Assembly: GCF_001949145.1 (NCBI RefSeq)
Contig: NW_019091415.1
Coordinates: forward strand, 514,218-562,733
Reading direction: 5' to 3'
DNA: 48,516 nt
From: Acanthaster planci
Lineage: Eukaryota > Echinodermata > Asteroidea > Valvatida > Acanthasteridae
Numbering within the stretch: the stretch's first letter is position 1; each line of letters starts with the position of its first letter. This document shows, one piece after another, positions 36,201 to 46,262 of this stretch. The notes under the pieces are model-generated. The model had not been told where the DNA came from, did no database searches, and was given only the letters and a program-made list of their open reading frames with translations. A program made the position numbers and the translations under genes.

Positions 36201-39200
36201 CCCAAAGGAAACCACTGAGAGAACTATGCAAATAATTTAATTTGGTTCATGACTTAAAGCAACTGTGTGCTCTGCAGGAAATTTAAAATAAAAAACCCAA
36301 CTCAAATTAATTTGAGCCTGATAGTTTAACTGTTGAAAAGTATTTAAGATGATTACAACTAATAAAACTGTAGGACCACAGATGGTGATAAAGGAAACTT
36401 TGAGACATGGTTTTCAGTAGTTTGGCTTGGTTTTCATTATCTGTTTATGTGGTCACTAAAATGTCGCACTGTTCAAAAAACTTTGAAAGCTTCAATTCTT
36501 TAATAATTCCATCGACATAAGTTCCCAAACCAGGTTATTTAGATGACAATTAGCCGGTGGCACTTACTTTTTATATTGCACAAGAATTAGAAACACTTGG
36601 ATAAACCCATTCACGTATGCCCCAAATTATTAACCACTTCGCACTGGGCCCATTTATCCATGTTTATTCTGCTGGGCCGGGTTATTTTTCATCTTTTTTG
36701 TTTTCAAATTCTTTGAATATTCATATCTTAATTTACTGGACACATACACCCACACAAATGACTGTCTGGTGGCTAATCTGATCTGACAGATAACATCTAA
36801 TGACGCCCGAGTATTTCAGCCAGGCCTGCCACTTCGTAAAGAGAGCCCAGATTGTGCAGTGTTGCATAATTTTCTTAAGTTCCTGAAACTGACCCAGTGA
36901 GCTGCTGGCGTCTTTTCAAATACTGCAAGATTAGCTTGCAGTGATATTGTATCACTCATCGCTGGTGCACTGGAGCCCTTTTGTCCCCGGTAGTAATCCG
37001 CTTGTGCTGAATGCCACAAAAAGTAGTATACTGTTTCAAAACAATGACGGATTACCTCCACTTTTGACAACTGAAAAGATGTTGGCAATTCCCTGTAGCC
37101 TGGTCTTTTGTTCTGAGAACGGTCTTTTGTTACATGGCCCAGTTCCCTTTGCTTTGCGTTAAAGAAAACGTTCCGGAAACCAGGCTCCCTGACAGCAGGT
37201 GGTTAATACCCATCTATTTTCTTAAAAAACCATAATTGGACTGATGGAACTTTGGTTTTACTTAGTGACTTTACTTGGCATATACAAACCTACATTTATT
37301 TCTTTTTCAAATTATTAGCAGTAAAATAGAAATATTAAGAGTTTGATTCTTCATGCCTGTCCATAATTATTCATACCTTTCGGGCCTCAGAATTGAGGCT
37401 GTTGGTGACAATACTGTTGGTAATAGTACTGTTAGTGAGTATCATCAAAAAGTACAAGCAGTTTCACACGGTAGAAACCTCAAGGGATGTGGCCAGAAGC
37501 CAAAGATATTGCCTCCTTTGGCAAGGAAAGTGTTTTGAGAGGCCAACAACAATCCATAAATCACCACCAATGCTATCCTGAAGAATATGAGTGAATCTGG
37601 GACCTAAATATATGTATCAAGAAAGACTCTCCAGTGGGCTTTGCACAAGCAGGTCTCCATAGATGCCAGTGAAGGAAGACTCCACTCCTCCAACCAAAGT
37701 GTACAAAAACTCATCCATTCTTTGCAGAAATTTCTTTGTCAAAGGTTTAAGTATTTGGTTGTTTATTCTGTGGTTGGATGAGACAAAAATTGAACATTTT
37801 GGCCAATAGTGATGTGGCTTTCATTTGGCACAAGCCTAAAGGCAAAGCATGCAACCTGAAGCTAACACAGTCCTGACAGTCAAGCATGGTGGTAGGAAAA
37901 AAATGTGTTGGGAACTTTGTCAAAGTACATGTAGATGGCATACTGAAAAAGGAGGAAAACATCACCAGTCTGTGGAAAAACATAGCCTTGAACAGCACTG
38001 GACATTCCAAGACAACGATCCAAAATACACTGCCATGCTGATTATGATAACAGTGTTAATGTTTTGGAGTGGCCAATCCAGAATCCAAATCTGCACCCAA
38101 TCAAGTATCCATGAAAGGTGTCCAAGACCTGAATGATGTCAACATGGTCAAGCGAGCCTTCCATCCTCAAGAACCCTGATACCTATGCAAAAGAGGAGTT
38201 GGCCAAAATCCCCATGGAGACATGCAAAACTTGTTAGCAAGTATAGAAATCATTTGGAGGCTGTGATCACAAACAAAGGCTTCACCATTGATTTCTAGGT
38301 AAGGGTGTGAGTAAATGACTAGACACTGTTTTGTAAATCTGTCAAAGCTACCAAACATACTGAATACCTTGACATTTCTCTTGCAGTACTTCCTACAGCC
38401 TTTTGTCACCTTCTTTTGTCATTTAATCCAGAATAAACTTGTTCCTCAAAACAAAATGATTCATGTATCCTGACTTTGTTATGGGCATGAATAAATTTGG
38501 GCGTAACTGTATGTCGGAAAACTGTTTAATAGATTGTCCCTCTGCATTCAACAAAATGTAACCTCATATTCTGATCAATAAATTACAATCGGTAACGATC
38601 CTTCTTTGTTATTGTGGGTTTGTGATTTTTAATACCAGGATCACAGAAAGTGTTCAAACAGGATCCCGTGTAATACAGAGCTCCTCTGTGTTGCATTTTT
38701 TTGCCATTGCTTTCAATGTTTTGTAGTAGTTACTAGGATGCAGTGATAATTGTACTCTAAAAAATATGCTGAAGACACGTTGTTGATGGGTTTGATTTCC
38801 AGTAATGATGAGACTGCATATTGGGCTGAAATTAGTCTGTTTGTAAGCTAGTGTGATGAAAATCATTTAAAACGTTAAAAAAAAAATACATCTTGAAAAC
38901 TTAACTTTCGTCAAACATAGGAAATTATTTTTGACTCATGGAAAAGTAAGAATGCTATTACACCTGAAGATCAGAAATGAAGATGTAGAGTTCTTATTGA
39001 TGACAATATCTCAGGCTTTGTATTTCAGAGAACTTTAACTAAGGAAATAAATATGTGCTTGGTTGGTCTTAAACATGTGTTTAAGACAGGCTTATGAGAA
39101 TGGACGAGACAAATTGCAGCTTAGGCATTATCAGCATTCATTCTTCTGAGCAAGGTCTTAAATGTTAGTTTATGACTGGCCAAGCACACAATTATTCCCA

Positions 39201-42200
39201 TTCACACAATTATTCCCATTCATAAACACCTTTTATTCAGAGAGTCAAAAGAAGTCAACATTTGATGGATTTCCAACGATTTTTTGGTTTGTTCTAAATC
39301 TTTACTTTAATTTTGCCAAACACCCCCATCCATTTTATGTTATATTCCTTTTGAAAGTTGTTCAATAGAATCCCTTCGATGAACTTGTTGTGCGCATGGT
39401 GCGTTGCATGCAACAGACTCCTGACCAATCAGACCCCATTAAACTATCTCCTATCCATGTGCTAGAGCATAATTTATGCACCGGGCATTATCACTTCCCA
39501 GTGGGCATTATCAAATGTTAATACATGGTAATGTGTTATATTTCGACCAATAGGAGTAGACAAACTGTCCCAGATATTTATGAGAGGAAACATTAATACT
39601 CAGAATCATGGACATAACAAAGCGGCCACTTGCCCCTGTTTTCCTCTTCCAGAATTGTCAGACTAATGTAATTTTTTTCTCTCTCTTTCAGGTAGTTTAT
39701 TCGCACCGTGCAATTTTCCTTTTTGTTTTCAACCTCACGCATGATTTGGACAAAGCAGCAGTTTTTGAAGTTACTGGATCTAATGGGCAGGTATTAAAGC
39801 TACTCGTAATATCAACATGTAGTCTGGTTTTTATTGTGTTCAGTGAGGATTGACTGTTGCTCTTCTTTCTTCAAATTCAAAAACAACATATATTTGTTAT
39901 GCTTTGGCTTCTTTTGTTTGCACTTTTTGTTCTTAGACATATTTGCTCTTTAGTTGATTAAACCTTCTTTAAAAGTTTATGATTGATTAATCAAAATCAT
40001 AATTGAAAGGGAAGGATTAATTGGTCAAAAAAAGTTTTAAAGTAAAGGCCCTGTGTGTGGAATGATCCGCACATTTACATCCACATCCATTTTGATTCCC
40101 ACTAAACAACTTGAGTCTGATAGAACTGAAACCCGTTCGGTAAGACTTTTGGGGTAGAAAAGGGTACATTAATGTTACCCCATTGCCTCATATTAGTAGT
40201 TCTGTACTGAGTTGAGATATGTTTTTCTGTCATTTTGTTGAAGGCCACTGAACAACATGAACTGACTAACTTGGAATGCATGAATCTTTGGATGCAGACA
40301 GTACACATGTACACCAGTACTGCCAACCAGTTCTCTCAGAGAACATCACCTGCAATTATCGTTGTTGGAACTCATAGAGGTAGCCTTGGCAGAGAAACAA
40401 CGGAACAGGTAGACCATTAAAAAAGAGTCCAGATGTACTGTACAATGTATATTCATAAACACTGCTCTCGGACAAGCATTGAGGATGCAGTATTTATGAA
40501 TGTATGTCGGGTCAGGGCAAAACCTGTAATTAAAATTAACACCTCCCCGATGCAAAGTACATCTTGCAAATAGTTTTATGGTGCCCCCTGCTACATCTGA
40601 CTTGGGCTGGCCAGCCGACCCCGCCAGGCTCGTTGGTTGTGTGGTTCAGACGTATGCACTAGTAAGCAGGAGGTAGGTGGGTTCGAGTATAGAGTGTTGA
40701 TGAATATATGTCATGAGGGACAAAACCCGTAATTAAAAAGAGTCAGGATTCACGTACATGTACATTCACCCAGCACTGCCTGTGTATCAATTAAGCTAAT
40801 ACATGGGATTGTATGGAGCGGTGTATGATAGGTGCAGCCATAATCAGGTCCTGTCTCCTGCAACTACGGCTTCCAATTTTGATCAAAAGAGGCAGTGGTG
40901 GAGATCCGTAGCCAGTGTTCGATATGTGTGCATGCTGTAGTCTCACATGGAGATGCTGCACCGCCTGTTGCCAACATAGAGTGCAAATATTTCTTGTTGG
41001 GGTTTTCCTGAAGATATACCTCTTATATATATTTCCAATAGACGTTAGTAATGACACGCAGGATGAAGCCAAAAGTAAAAGGGTTTTTATAAAGTAATAT
41101 TGAGCTATTTTATGCAATATCATCATTAGAAGCCAGTATTGATCCTTGACATCATACAAACTAATAGTTAATGACACCATTAAACCCTACTGAATTCTAC
41201 ACTATTCAAATATCAACTGGAATGCAAGAATGCATTGATTTATTTACATGAAGAGAGGAAATAAACGGATTCCACTCCTTGAAAATGGCTACTGGGTATT
41301 TGATTACATAAGATAATTGACTTACAAAATAATTCATCATACATCTCGTTTCTATCACAAAAGCTAAATGGTGTTTCAGTGTATGACCCTAAACAATAAG
41401 CAAAACTAAGTTGAGGAAGGAAATGTGTGGATTGTTTGTTCAGCTTATGCCTTACTGTATTACTTCAAATCCTAAAAGTCATGGTATTCTGTCTTTATAC
41501 CATGAAAGGATGCCAGTTGCAGCCACAACTACCTGATACTAGCATATATTAATCCTAAGTCTGTTGTGAACTAGACATGCCTGACTATTCCTATGAAATG
41601 TTCTGTTTTACCTGATTTGTTTAGGTGTACATGTGTATATTTTTCCCACAGGTTGCTGCCAAGTTTTCAAAAATCAGGGATTTGCTTAGAGATGCTCCAT
41701 ATAGGCAGCATGTCATGAGTAGGCATTTTGCAGTAGAGAACAGCCTTGAAGACTGCAGTGATGCTGAGGTAAGACCTTTGATGTAGACTGTGGGCTTCTT
41801 CAATCACTATCCAGTTCATAAGTGACTTTGGTATGCACACCCATGCACTACTGATGAACAGACTTGAGATTGAACTCCTGACTGACTAGTGATGGACTTG
41901 ACTGAAGTCATCTATCTTATTACCCTGGGAAAACCTTAAAGCGTAACATGGGCATTCCAATAAAATTGAAAGATATTAAGAGAAATTATAAAATTGATAA
42001 AAATTTATAAGCAGAATGTTAAAACTAGCTTGATTAAAATTGATGCATCATGTTGCCTGTCCTAATTTCTCTAGGCCATATTTCAAGTTTAATTTAGTTT
42101 AGTTAAGTTAGCCCATGAAGAATGATGTGCTTCTTGTAGTGCTAGTTATACATATTTTTCCATAGCCAATTTTTTCAGTGATGACACTTATATACTGTAT

Positions 42201-44076
42201 ATTGTGTTTCATATCTGCCATTTCACATCCTGTATCTTGCACTTTTCTTCCAAACCAACATGCTGCCAAATGTGTTTGCATTGCTGGCATGTGAACTTCT
42301 GCCATTGCTGTGATATAGTCACAGAGTGTTTCCTTTTGTGTATGTGCCTATACATATTTATAGCGTTTGTTGTGCAACATCAGGTTGGTTATTTGGAAGT
42401 GTATTCTGTTCAACACAAGGTGTGAGAAACAAGATGCTAGATTTGAAATGTGATGAAAGGTTTGTAACAGGATATGCGAGATGGCATATATATAAACTGC
42501 ACTGATACAACAATAAGCTTCATGTGCTAATAATAACAATCAGCTAATGTGCATCATTAAAAAAATCCTATAAAATTCTAAATATAAATGCATAAATGAT
42601 ATGGCTTGGAAAAATGGCTTTTTACCCCACTATTAAATGTAGCTGACCTAGATTGTTTCATTTCTAACATATGTAATAGTGGTATTTTCCTTTTCCTGGA
42701 TTTTTTTGTATAGGGGTAGTTTCACCTACAGTATGTTAATTTGGTGACAAGGACTGCGTTTACTCTGGATCCTGCTGTGGGGGACCAGGATCCATGAGGT
42801 TAATAAATCCTGGGGGTGCTAACCACAAATAAATGGCGCTGCATTTACACCAGATCCTGATCCTGCTTTCAGTGTTGTATTCGAGTCCAGTCACAAGTCC
42901 AGTCACAAGTCCAGTCACAAGTCCCTTCAAAAGGCTAGTCATAAGTAACAGGGTGAACAATGACAAAAGAATGCTTTGTCACAGCTCATTTGAATGGCTT
43001 GTGAATTGGCTTAAGACTGAATGTCTTGTAATGGACTTGTGATGGACTTACAGTTACTTGCAGGGACTTGTGATGGACTCAAATGCAACACTGCCTGCTT
43101 TGATCCACCTTTTGGAACAGAAGGAAGGTCACTGAGTATATGCTGTTGCCATGCTTGCGATCATTTTTCGAGCGCCATACAATCAGTGCAAAATCTTAAG
43201 CTTGACAGGCCTACTGGCTTTACTTATTGTCTACTAAGGCACATCTAGGGGTATTTGCCGTTCGTTTTTGCTTTAACTTCTTGTTGATGCTTGGCCCAAA
43301 TGCCCACAGGTATTTAATCTAAATCTAACCTTAATCAGATGTAATCATCTTATAATCTAAAGCACATGTAAACATGACCATGATGGCAGCTGCCTCGTAG
43401 AGTCTGAAATTGTTTGCACAGTTATGGAAAACTGCTGGTTTCATGTGGTTGTCAGAAATTGACCCGTGTATAAAGGCACTAGTGACATTTTATTCCTCTT
43501 CATGTGCTGTCCCTTCAAGTCAGGTTTTTAAAAATTGTTTTTGACATTTATGTCATTGCAATCCTTGTGAGTAATTATTGAGATTTGGCCCTAGGTTTTG
43601 ACACTTTGTATACATTTAATAGCAAAATGAGAGTAGTTTTGCTCAGTTGTTTAGAATAAGTAAAGTTTGGGGGTATACAACAAACAGTTTGGTTGGAAAA
43701 AAAAGCCAATATCCCAATGAAGATGTATGATACCTTAAAGTGTGTCCTGGAGTGGAGTTGTTTTCTCACCCGCATACTGTATAAAATTTTGTCACAAGTA
43801 TTATGTTATATCTGAGACCAAGTCTTGAAGTTTAAGACCTTAAAACCTTGGAACTCAGCCCAAACTCCTGAGACATTGCCATTTGAACCAGTAATTTCAT
43901 CTATTCCTGTATACTGATGCTTTTTCTTCTGCATGTTCAATCCTTAGATTGTAGGTTTAAGGACACTGATAGAGGATTTGTGCTTTTCAGAGGATATGAG
44001 GGAGGAGATCCCTCTGAAATGGCTGCAGTTCGAAGAGGCCAGATTACGTAACCCTCCTGTTATGTCTGTTGCTATG
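26761..44076 (+). CDS. NHR-Roc-COR (Neuralized/ROCO) GTPase gene, 3' incomplete, nine exons
   Basis: Nine plus-strand exons (26761-27237, 28061-28195, 28777-28948, 31214-31311, 35773-35891, 39692-39790, 40244-40408, 41652-41768, 43948-44076) join in consistent phase to 503 codons. Counting from the NHR exon: NHR domain 4-158 (FHSSCHG at 6-12, RVGFTNQNP, VDTRG, VWATVDLSGCY); linker 159-240; P-loop GQGGVGKT 244-251; switch II WDHTGQ near 321-325; G4-position VGTHRG with THRG at 409-412; FAVENS 447-452; COR onset EEIPLKWLQFEEA 479-491. Roc-COR proteins are Ras-like GTPases that usually carry a COR dimerisation unit. NHR domains bind protein partners, for example in Neuralized E3 ligases. Function is not known; a cytosolic signalling role is my inference. 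The first exon is unresolved and the 3' part of COR and any C-terminal domain were not found in the window. Confidence 0.85.
28061..28195 (+). CDS. linker exon with first PPKILNKMGPEAQ motif
   Basis: Starts after GTAACGCAG in the phase left by the NHR exon and encodes an acidic stretch (VVEETQRDIIPP) and KILNKMGPEAQKIF. The end is placed at CAAT/GTTTCC because that phase (1) fits the next exon, giving Tyr across the junction, but GTTTCC is a poor donor. If it is not used, the frame runs on to FLLKPN and a TGA at 28217-28219, making an NHR-only protein. GTGACA within the exon is an alternative donor of the same phase. Confidence 0.6.
28777..28948 (+). CDS. Roc P-loop exon (GQGGVGKT)
   Basis: Acceptor ATATGCAG, donor GTAAAT, phase 1 to phase 2. 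Encodes MPKEIIEQGVQAQQVY, a second copy of the motif in the preceding exon, then RLTKLVLIGQGGVGKTSVM, the first beta strand and Walker A loop of a Roc GTPase. Confidence 0.9.
28949..31213 (+). other. intron with no further exon seen
   Basis: Between the P-loop and switch I exons. Contains acatgta repeats, two patches of ggtttggttcagttcgg type (about 29280 and 30520) and a small possible MITE (30600-30795) whose ends agtggcataact and agctatgccact are inverted. The 29607-30059 open frame has no recognised domain. Confidence 0.5.
29340..29395. repeat. acatgta/tacatg simple repeat
   Basis: Self-complementary acatgtacatgtac runs; the same motif recurs across the window (for example 30186-30208 and 30345-30395). 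Confidence 0.85.
31214..31311 (+). CDS. Roc switch I region exon
   Basis: Acceptor AATGCAG and donor GTAACA, phase 2 to phase 1. Encodes SDVLESCAGGIDVLLSV and RFWHYHGEV. In many Roc domains this part reads T-x-GIDV, so GGIDV aligns, but the conserved switch I Thr is not obvious. Confidence 0.8.
31641..31929 (-). mobile_element. TIR plus tRNA-like composite element, copy 2
   Basis: gatgtactttgcatcgggg at 31641 faces ccctgatgcaaagtacatc ending at 31929, with gttttgccc facing gggcaaaac. On the minus strand the interior reads ggctagctcagtg...gagcaggaggtcgtgggtttgagtcccacc, with a box B-like gggtttgagtccc. Confidence 0.8.
31930..32140 (+). mobile_element. TIR plus tRNA-like composite element, copy 3
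   Basis: Plus-strand counterpart of copy 2, arranged head to head and sharing its gggcaaaacccgtaattaaa terminus: gctagctcggtgtcaagtgg, ctagtaaggaggaagttgtg, gggtttgattcccacc, ending in gggcaaaacccgtaatgaa. Confidence 0.75.
32141..35772 (+). other. intron with one gypsy relic and otherwise nothing recognised
   Basis: Apart from the integrase remnant there is a poly-C run (about 32636-32646) and AT-rich sequence. Open frames at 33813-34478 and 34507-34949 carry no motif or splice context. Confidence 0.5.
32900..33310 (+). pseudogene. Ty3/gypsy integrase relic
   Basis: YRYILTLVDR, VAEALMEKFTIY, FKQLFTSPFHPLCN and VLVERFNGRPKTM match the integrase core of Ty3/gypsy retrotransposons; after a stop, FRFSPFEVLFGRTIRSP continues in another frame. 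Internal sequence is missing between LVDR and VAEAL, and no LTRs were seen. Lies in an intron of the NHR-ROCO gene. Confidence 0.85.
35773..35891 (+). CDS. Roc switch II exon (WDHTGQ)
   Basis: Acceptor TAAATTAG and donor GTAAGG, phase 1 to phase 0. After an insertion-like stretch (EGKGMAEASGHEL) comes LLNVWDHTGQDLVDLTHQ, matching the DxxGQ Walker B/switch II element of ROCO proteins, where WDFAGQ is commoner. Confidence 0.88.
35892..37344 (+). other. intron sequence, nothing recognised
   Basis: AT-rich, no exon or repeat boundary seen between the switch II exon and the Tc1 relic. Confidence 0.5.
37345..38512 (+). pseudogene. dead Tc1-family transposon
   Basis: Broken Tc1 transposase in order: a decayed N-terminal half (37390-37730), WLDETKIEHFG (DDE region), KPKGKACN, TVKHGG, WTFQDNDPKYTA (second catalytic Asp context) and LVSKYRNHLEAVITNKGF just before a stop at 38299. 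Frameshifts and stops occur throughout. Imperfect inverted ends (ccataattattcatacc near 37360 and gcatgaataaatttgggc near 38484) mark the element. It sits in the 35892-39691 intron. Confidence 0.88.
38513..39691 (+). other. intron sequence, nothing recognised
   Basis: Contains a short duplication (cacaattattcccattca, twice at about 39186-39222). No exon. Confidence 0.5.
39692..39790 (+). CDS. Roc central strand exon
   Basis: 33 codons, phase 0 at both ends, after a strong CTCTCTTTCAG acceptor. Encodes SHRAIFLFVFNLTHDLD, the hydrophobic strand after switch II (compare ROCO SRAIYLLVFDL). Confidence 0.88.
40244..40408 (+). CDS. Roc G4-position exon (VGTHRG)
   Basis: 55 codons, phase 0 to phase 0, donor GTAGAC. 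Encodes LECMNLWMQTVHMYTS, an amphipathic helix, and PAIIVVGTHRGSLG. The strand and position fit G4, but the expected T-H-K-D is T-H-R-G, so the guanine-specificity Asp is missing. Confidence 0.88.
40440..40740 (+). mobile_element. TIR plus tRNA-like composite element, copy 4
   Basis: Contains gggcaaaacctgtaatt, ccccgatgcaaagtacatc, ggctggccagccgacccc, ctagtaagcaggaggtag and the end acaaaacccgtaatt. A local hairpin (attcataaacactgc...gcagtatttatgaat) lies at 40448-40503. It begins only about 30 bp after the G4-exon donor. Confidence 0.7.
41652..41768 (+). CDS. Roc C-terminal exon (HFAVENS)
   Basis: 39 codons, phase 0 to phase 0, acceptor TTCCCACAG and donor GTAAGA. Encodes FSKIRDLLRDAPYRQHV and HFAVENSLED, matching the last helix and strand of Roc (compare FAIDNT in relatives). 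Confidence 0.87.
41769..42868 (+). other. intron sequence, nothing recognised
   Basis: AT-rich with many short gttaa/aaatt strings; no exon seen. Confidence 0.5.
42869..43094. mobile_element. fold-back element containing a 12-bp minisatellite
   Basis: cagtgttgtattcgagtcca at the left faces tggactcaaatgcaacactg at the right. The left arm holds three tandem units of agtccagtcaca (42884-42919); the right arm has gacttgtgatggact repeats. Confidence 0.75.
43948..44076 (+). CDS. Roc-COR junction exon (IPLKWLQFE)
   Basis: 43 codons, phase 0 to phase 0, acceptor TCCTTAG and donor GTGAGT. Encodes IVGLRTLIEDL and REEIPLKWLQFEEARL, the conserved entry into COR (compare IPIRWLQFE). This is the last exon I can identify; the gene should continue to the right. 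Confidence 0.87.
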
Positions 44077-45009
44077 GTGAGTCCATTTGTCTGTACATTC
44101 AATCTTTGCTGACAGTGTACCCTATTTTATACATGGAGGTTGAACAATAACTTGTTCATTACCACTTCCTCTGCTATATTCCGTAGCCATTCTAGGGCTT
44201 TAATTCAAACCAAAGAACCTTTTGAGTAATAACTTTCTTTTGTGTTAGTGACACACTCATTTGGGTGATTCAGTGTACATTAGGTTGCATGAAAAGTGAG
44301 AGACCTTCATCTGTTCCCCCATGTGTGAGTTCTTCTTAACCTTAAATACCTAGCGTGGACTTGCGAACAAAAGATGTCTACACAGTTTAGGAAGGGAAGA
44401 CGTTTTTTGGACTTAAACATGTCCACAGGACATTTCCCCTTCTCTGAAAAAGAAATTTAGAGACATTTTGGGATTAAGGTTATCTGTTGCAAAAAAAGAA
44501 GAGATAAGTCAAGGAAACATTTACATAAATCCAGCTTAAACAAAGATGTTTCTGCTTTCAAATAAAGATATTCAACAGTAGAGGAAAATAGAACCGATTG
44601 GATTAAAATCCCAGGGGAGCCCTTCTTGAACTGAAGAAAATGGGGTCTTCTGCTTTCATCCTATCTCAAACAGCCACTAAATATGCAAATTCCTTTGCGT
44701 CTGATTCTATTCACTAAATTCTTGATCAACCATAGTGTGCCCTCTAGTCCTATGATGTGTAGCGGAGTGGCCGCCATGTTCGCCCTTCTTTTCCTTAGCA
44801 TTGATTCTTAAGTGATGTATCAATTTTGGCATCTTCAAGTTTTTCATTTTCTGTTTTGCCACCATATTCCTGTGTTATTTTGATCAACCGTAATGTAATG
44901 TAAAAAAAGGAAAATTCAACATATTGATATGTGTTTTCTTGTTTTTGTCGTACTTTCTTCCCTCTCTATGTGTATGCATTTCATAGATTCTCACATTGAC
45001 TTTACATTG
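44077..45009 (+). other. sequence after the last recognised ROCO exon
   Basis: Should be intronic. I searched for the next COR exon and found none. Confidence 0.45.
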
Positions 45010-46175
45010 CTTTAACGCCGAGAGATATACATAGGGTTAATGGGTTCCGTGAGGTGGTGCGAGCAACTTGATTCCGTAGTACCCCGCTCTTACCCTATAG
45101 ACCAACAGGAGTCGGTCTGCGGAAGATTGAGTGGCATTCCCACTATACTCTGCTATACTTTTGATTCTGCACTAATTCCTGCTGGCAGTAACATCCTCTG
45201 TCTAGTTCAGGGTTAGGCCATGGCACACTTCAAGGGTCTGAGCTGTAGTAAATGCGATATCTGAATGCGAAGTTCCCTAACTCTACCACCTGGGCATCGC
45301 AGTCAACGATAGTGCAGAGTGGCACTGCACTTGGGGTTGAAATTTCCCCTGCACACTAGGTCTAGGTGGTGCCTACATACCATGCACCTAGCTTCCCAAG
45401 CATTATTACCAGGCAATGACATCCAGCAGCTGTCTCTCCTCCACCAACGCCTACCATAGACCACACTGACCCACCAGTATGGCTGACAAGGCCCTGTGCT
45501 GGGACTGCCTCATGCCATGTGCCACAGTCTTCAGATGTCGTTTTAACCGGTGCATCCGGTCATGACATGGATGCTACTCCCTCGTGGGCTGACAGCCATC
45601 CGGGGCGGCCCCTGCAGAAACCACTCCTGGCCACGCGGGCATAGCCCCCCACGTCCCGGGTGGCTGAACTGCCATAAGTCACAGCCCTTCCCATTCATGC
45701 GGCATGACTCAGATGGCTTACTGTTGGACGACCCTACACCGCCCATGTGCAAGTCCTACTGAGTGCCCCATGCCTGGATCTGCCGTCCTCAGTCACTCTT
45801 CATCAGGGGCATCCAGGTGTTGGTAGACACTACATGCTACCAGGTCGTCCCCTGCCTTGTCTGGTGCGGCCCCAGTGGATGCAGTGCTGGCATCCCAAAT
45901 CACATCTCAAAGCCAACACTGAACACTGCTCTCAGAGAACGATTCACCTAGCAGAGCAGACTCTGTATTGCAACGTGACTGGGTCAGTCTTTCAAGATAC
46001 TCGACAGTCTGCATACTGACCTCCCTGCCTCAACAGAGAACATCTAGTTACTGTTGTTCTGCACCAGACTCCCTCACCTACAGGTCTTGGTCACAGATAA
46101 ACTCTTTCAACGAAGTAGGGTTGCTTGTTTACACACCCCTCTCTGTTACCTAATCCTGGCAATTCTGCCAGAATC
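45010..46175. other. GC-rich unidentified block
   Basis: Base composition changes abruptly from AT-rich to about half or more GC, with CpG/CCC-rich strings, then returns. Overlapping frames of 60-90 codons on both strands (for example plus 45747-46019 and minus 45543-45752) have no recognisable domain. Probably a retroelement or inserted non-coding sequence, but I cannot name it. Confidence 0.5.
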
Positions 46176-46220
46176 GGCCAGGATACACATCTTTTATTCA
46201 TTTTGTTCAGGCCTTCCAAA

Positions 46221-46262
46221 CACAGACAGACAGACAGCCCGACAGACAGACACAGACAGATG
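46221..46262. repeat. (CAGA)n microsatellite, interrupted
   Basis: cacagacagacagacagcccgacagacagacacagacag region with one ccc interruption. Confidence 0.9.
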
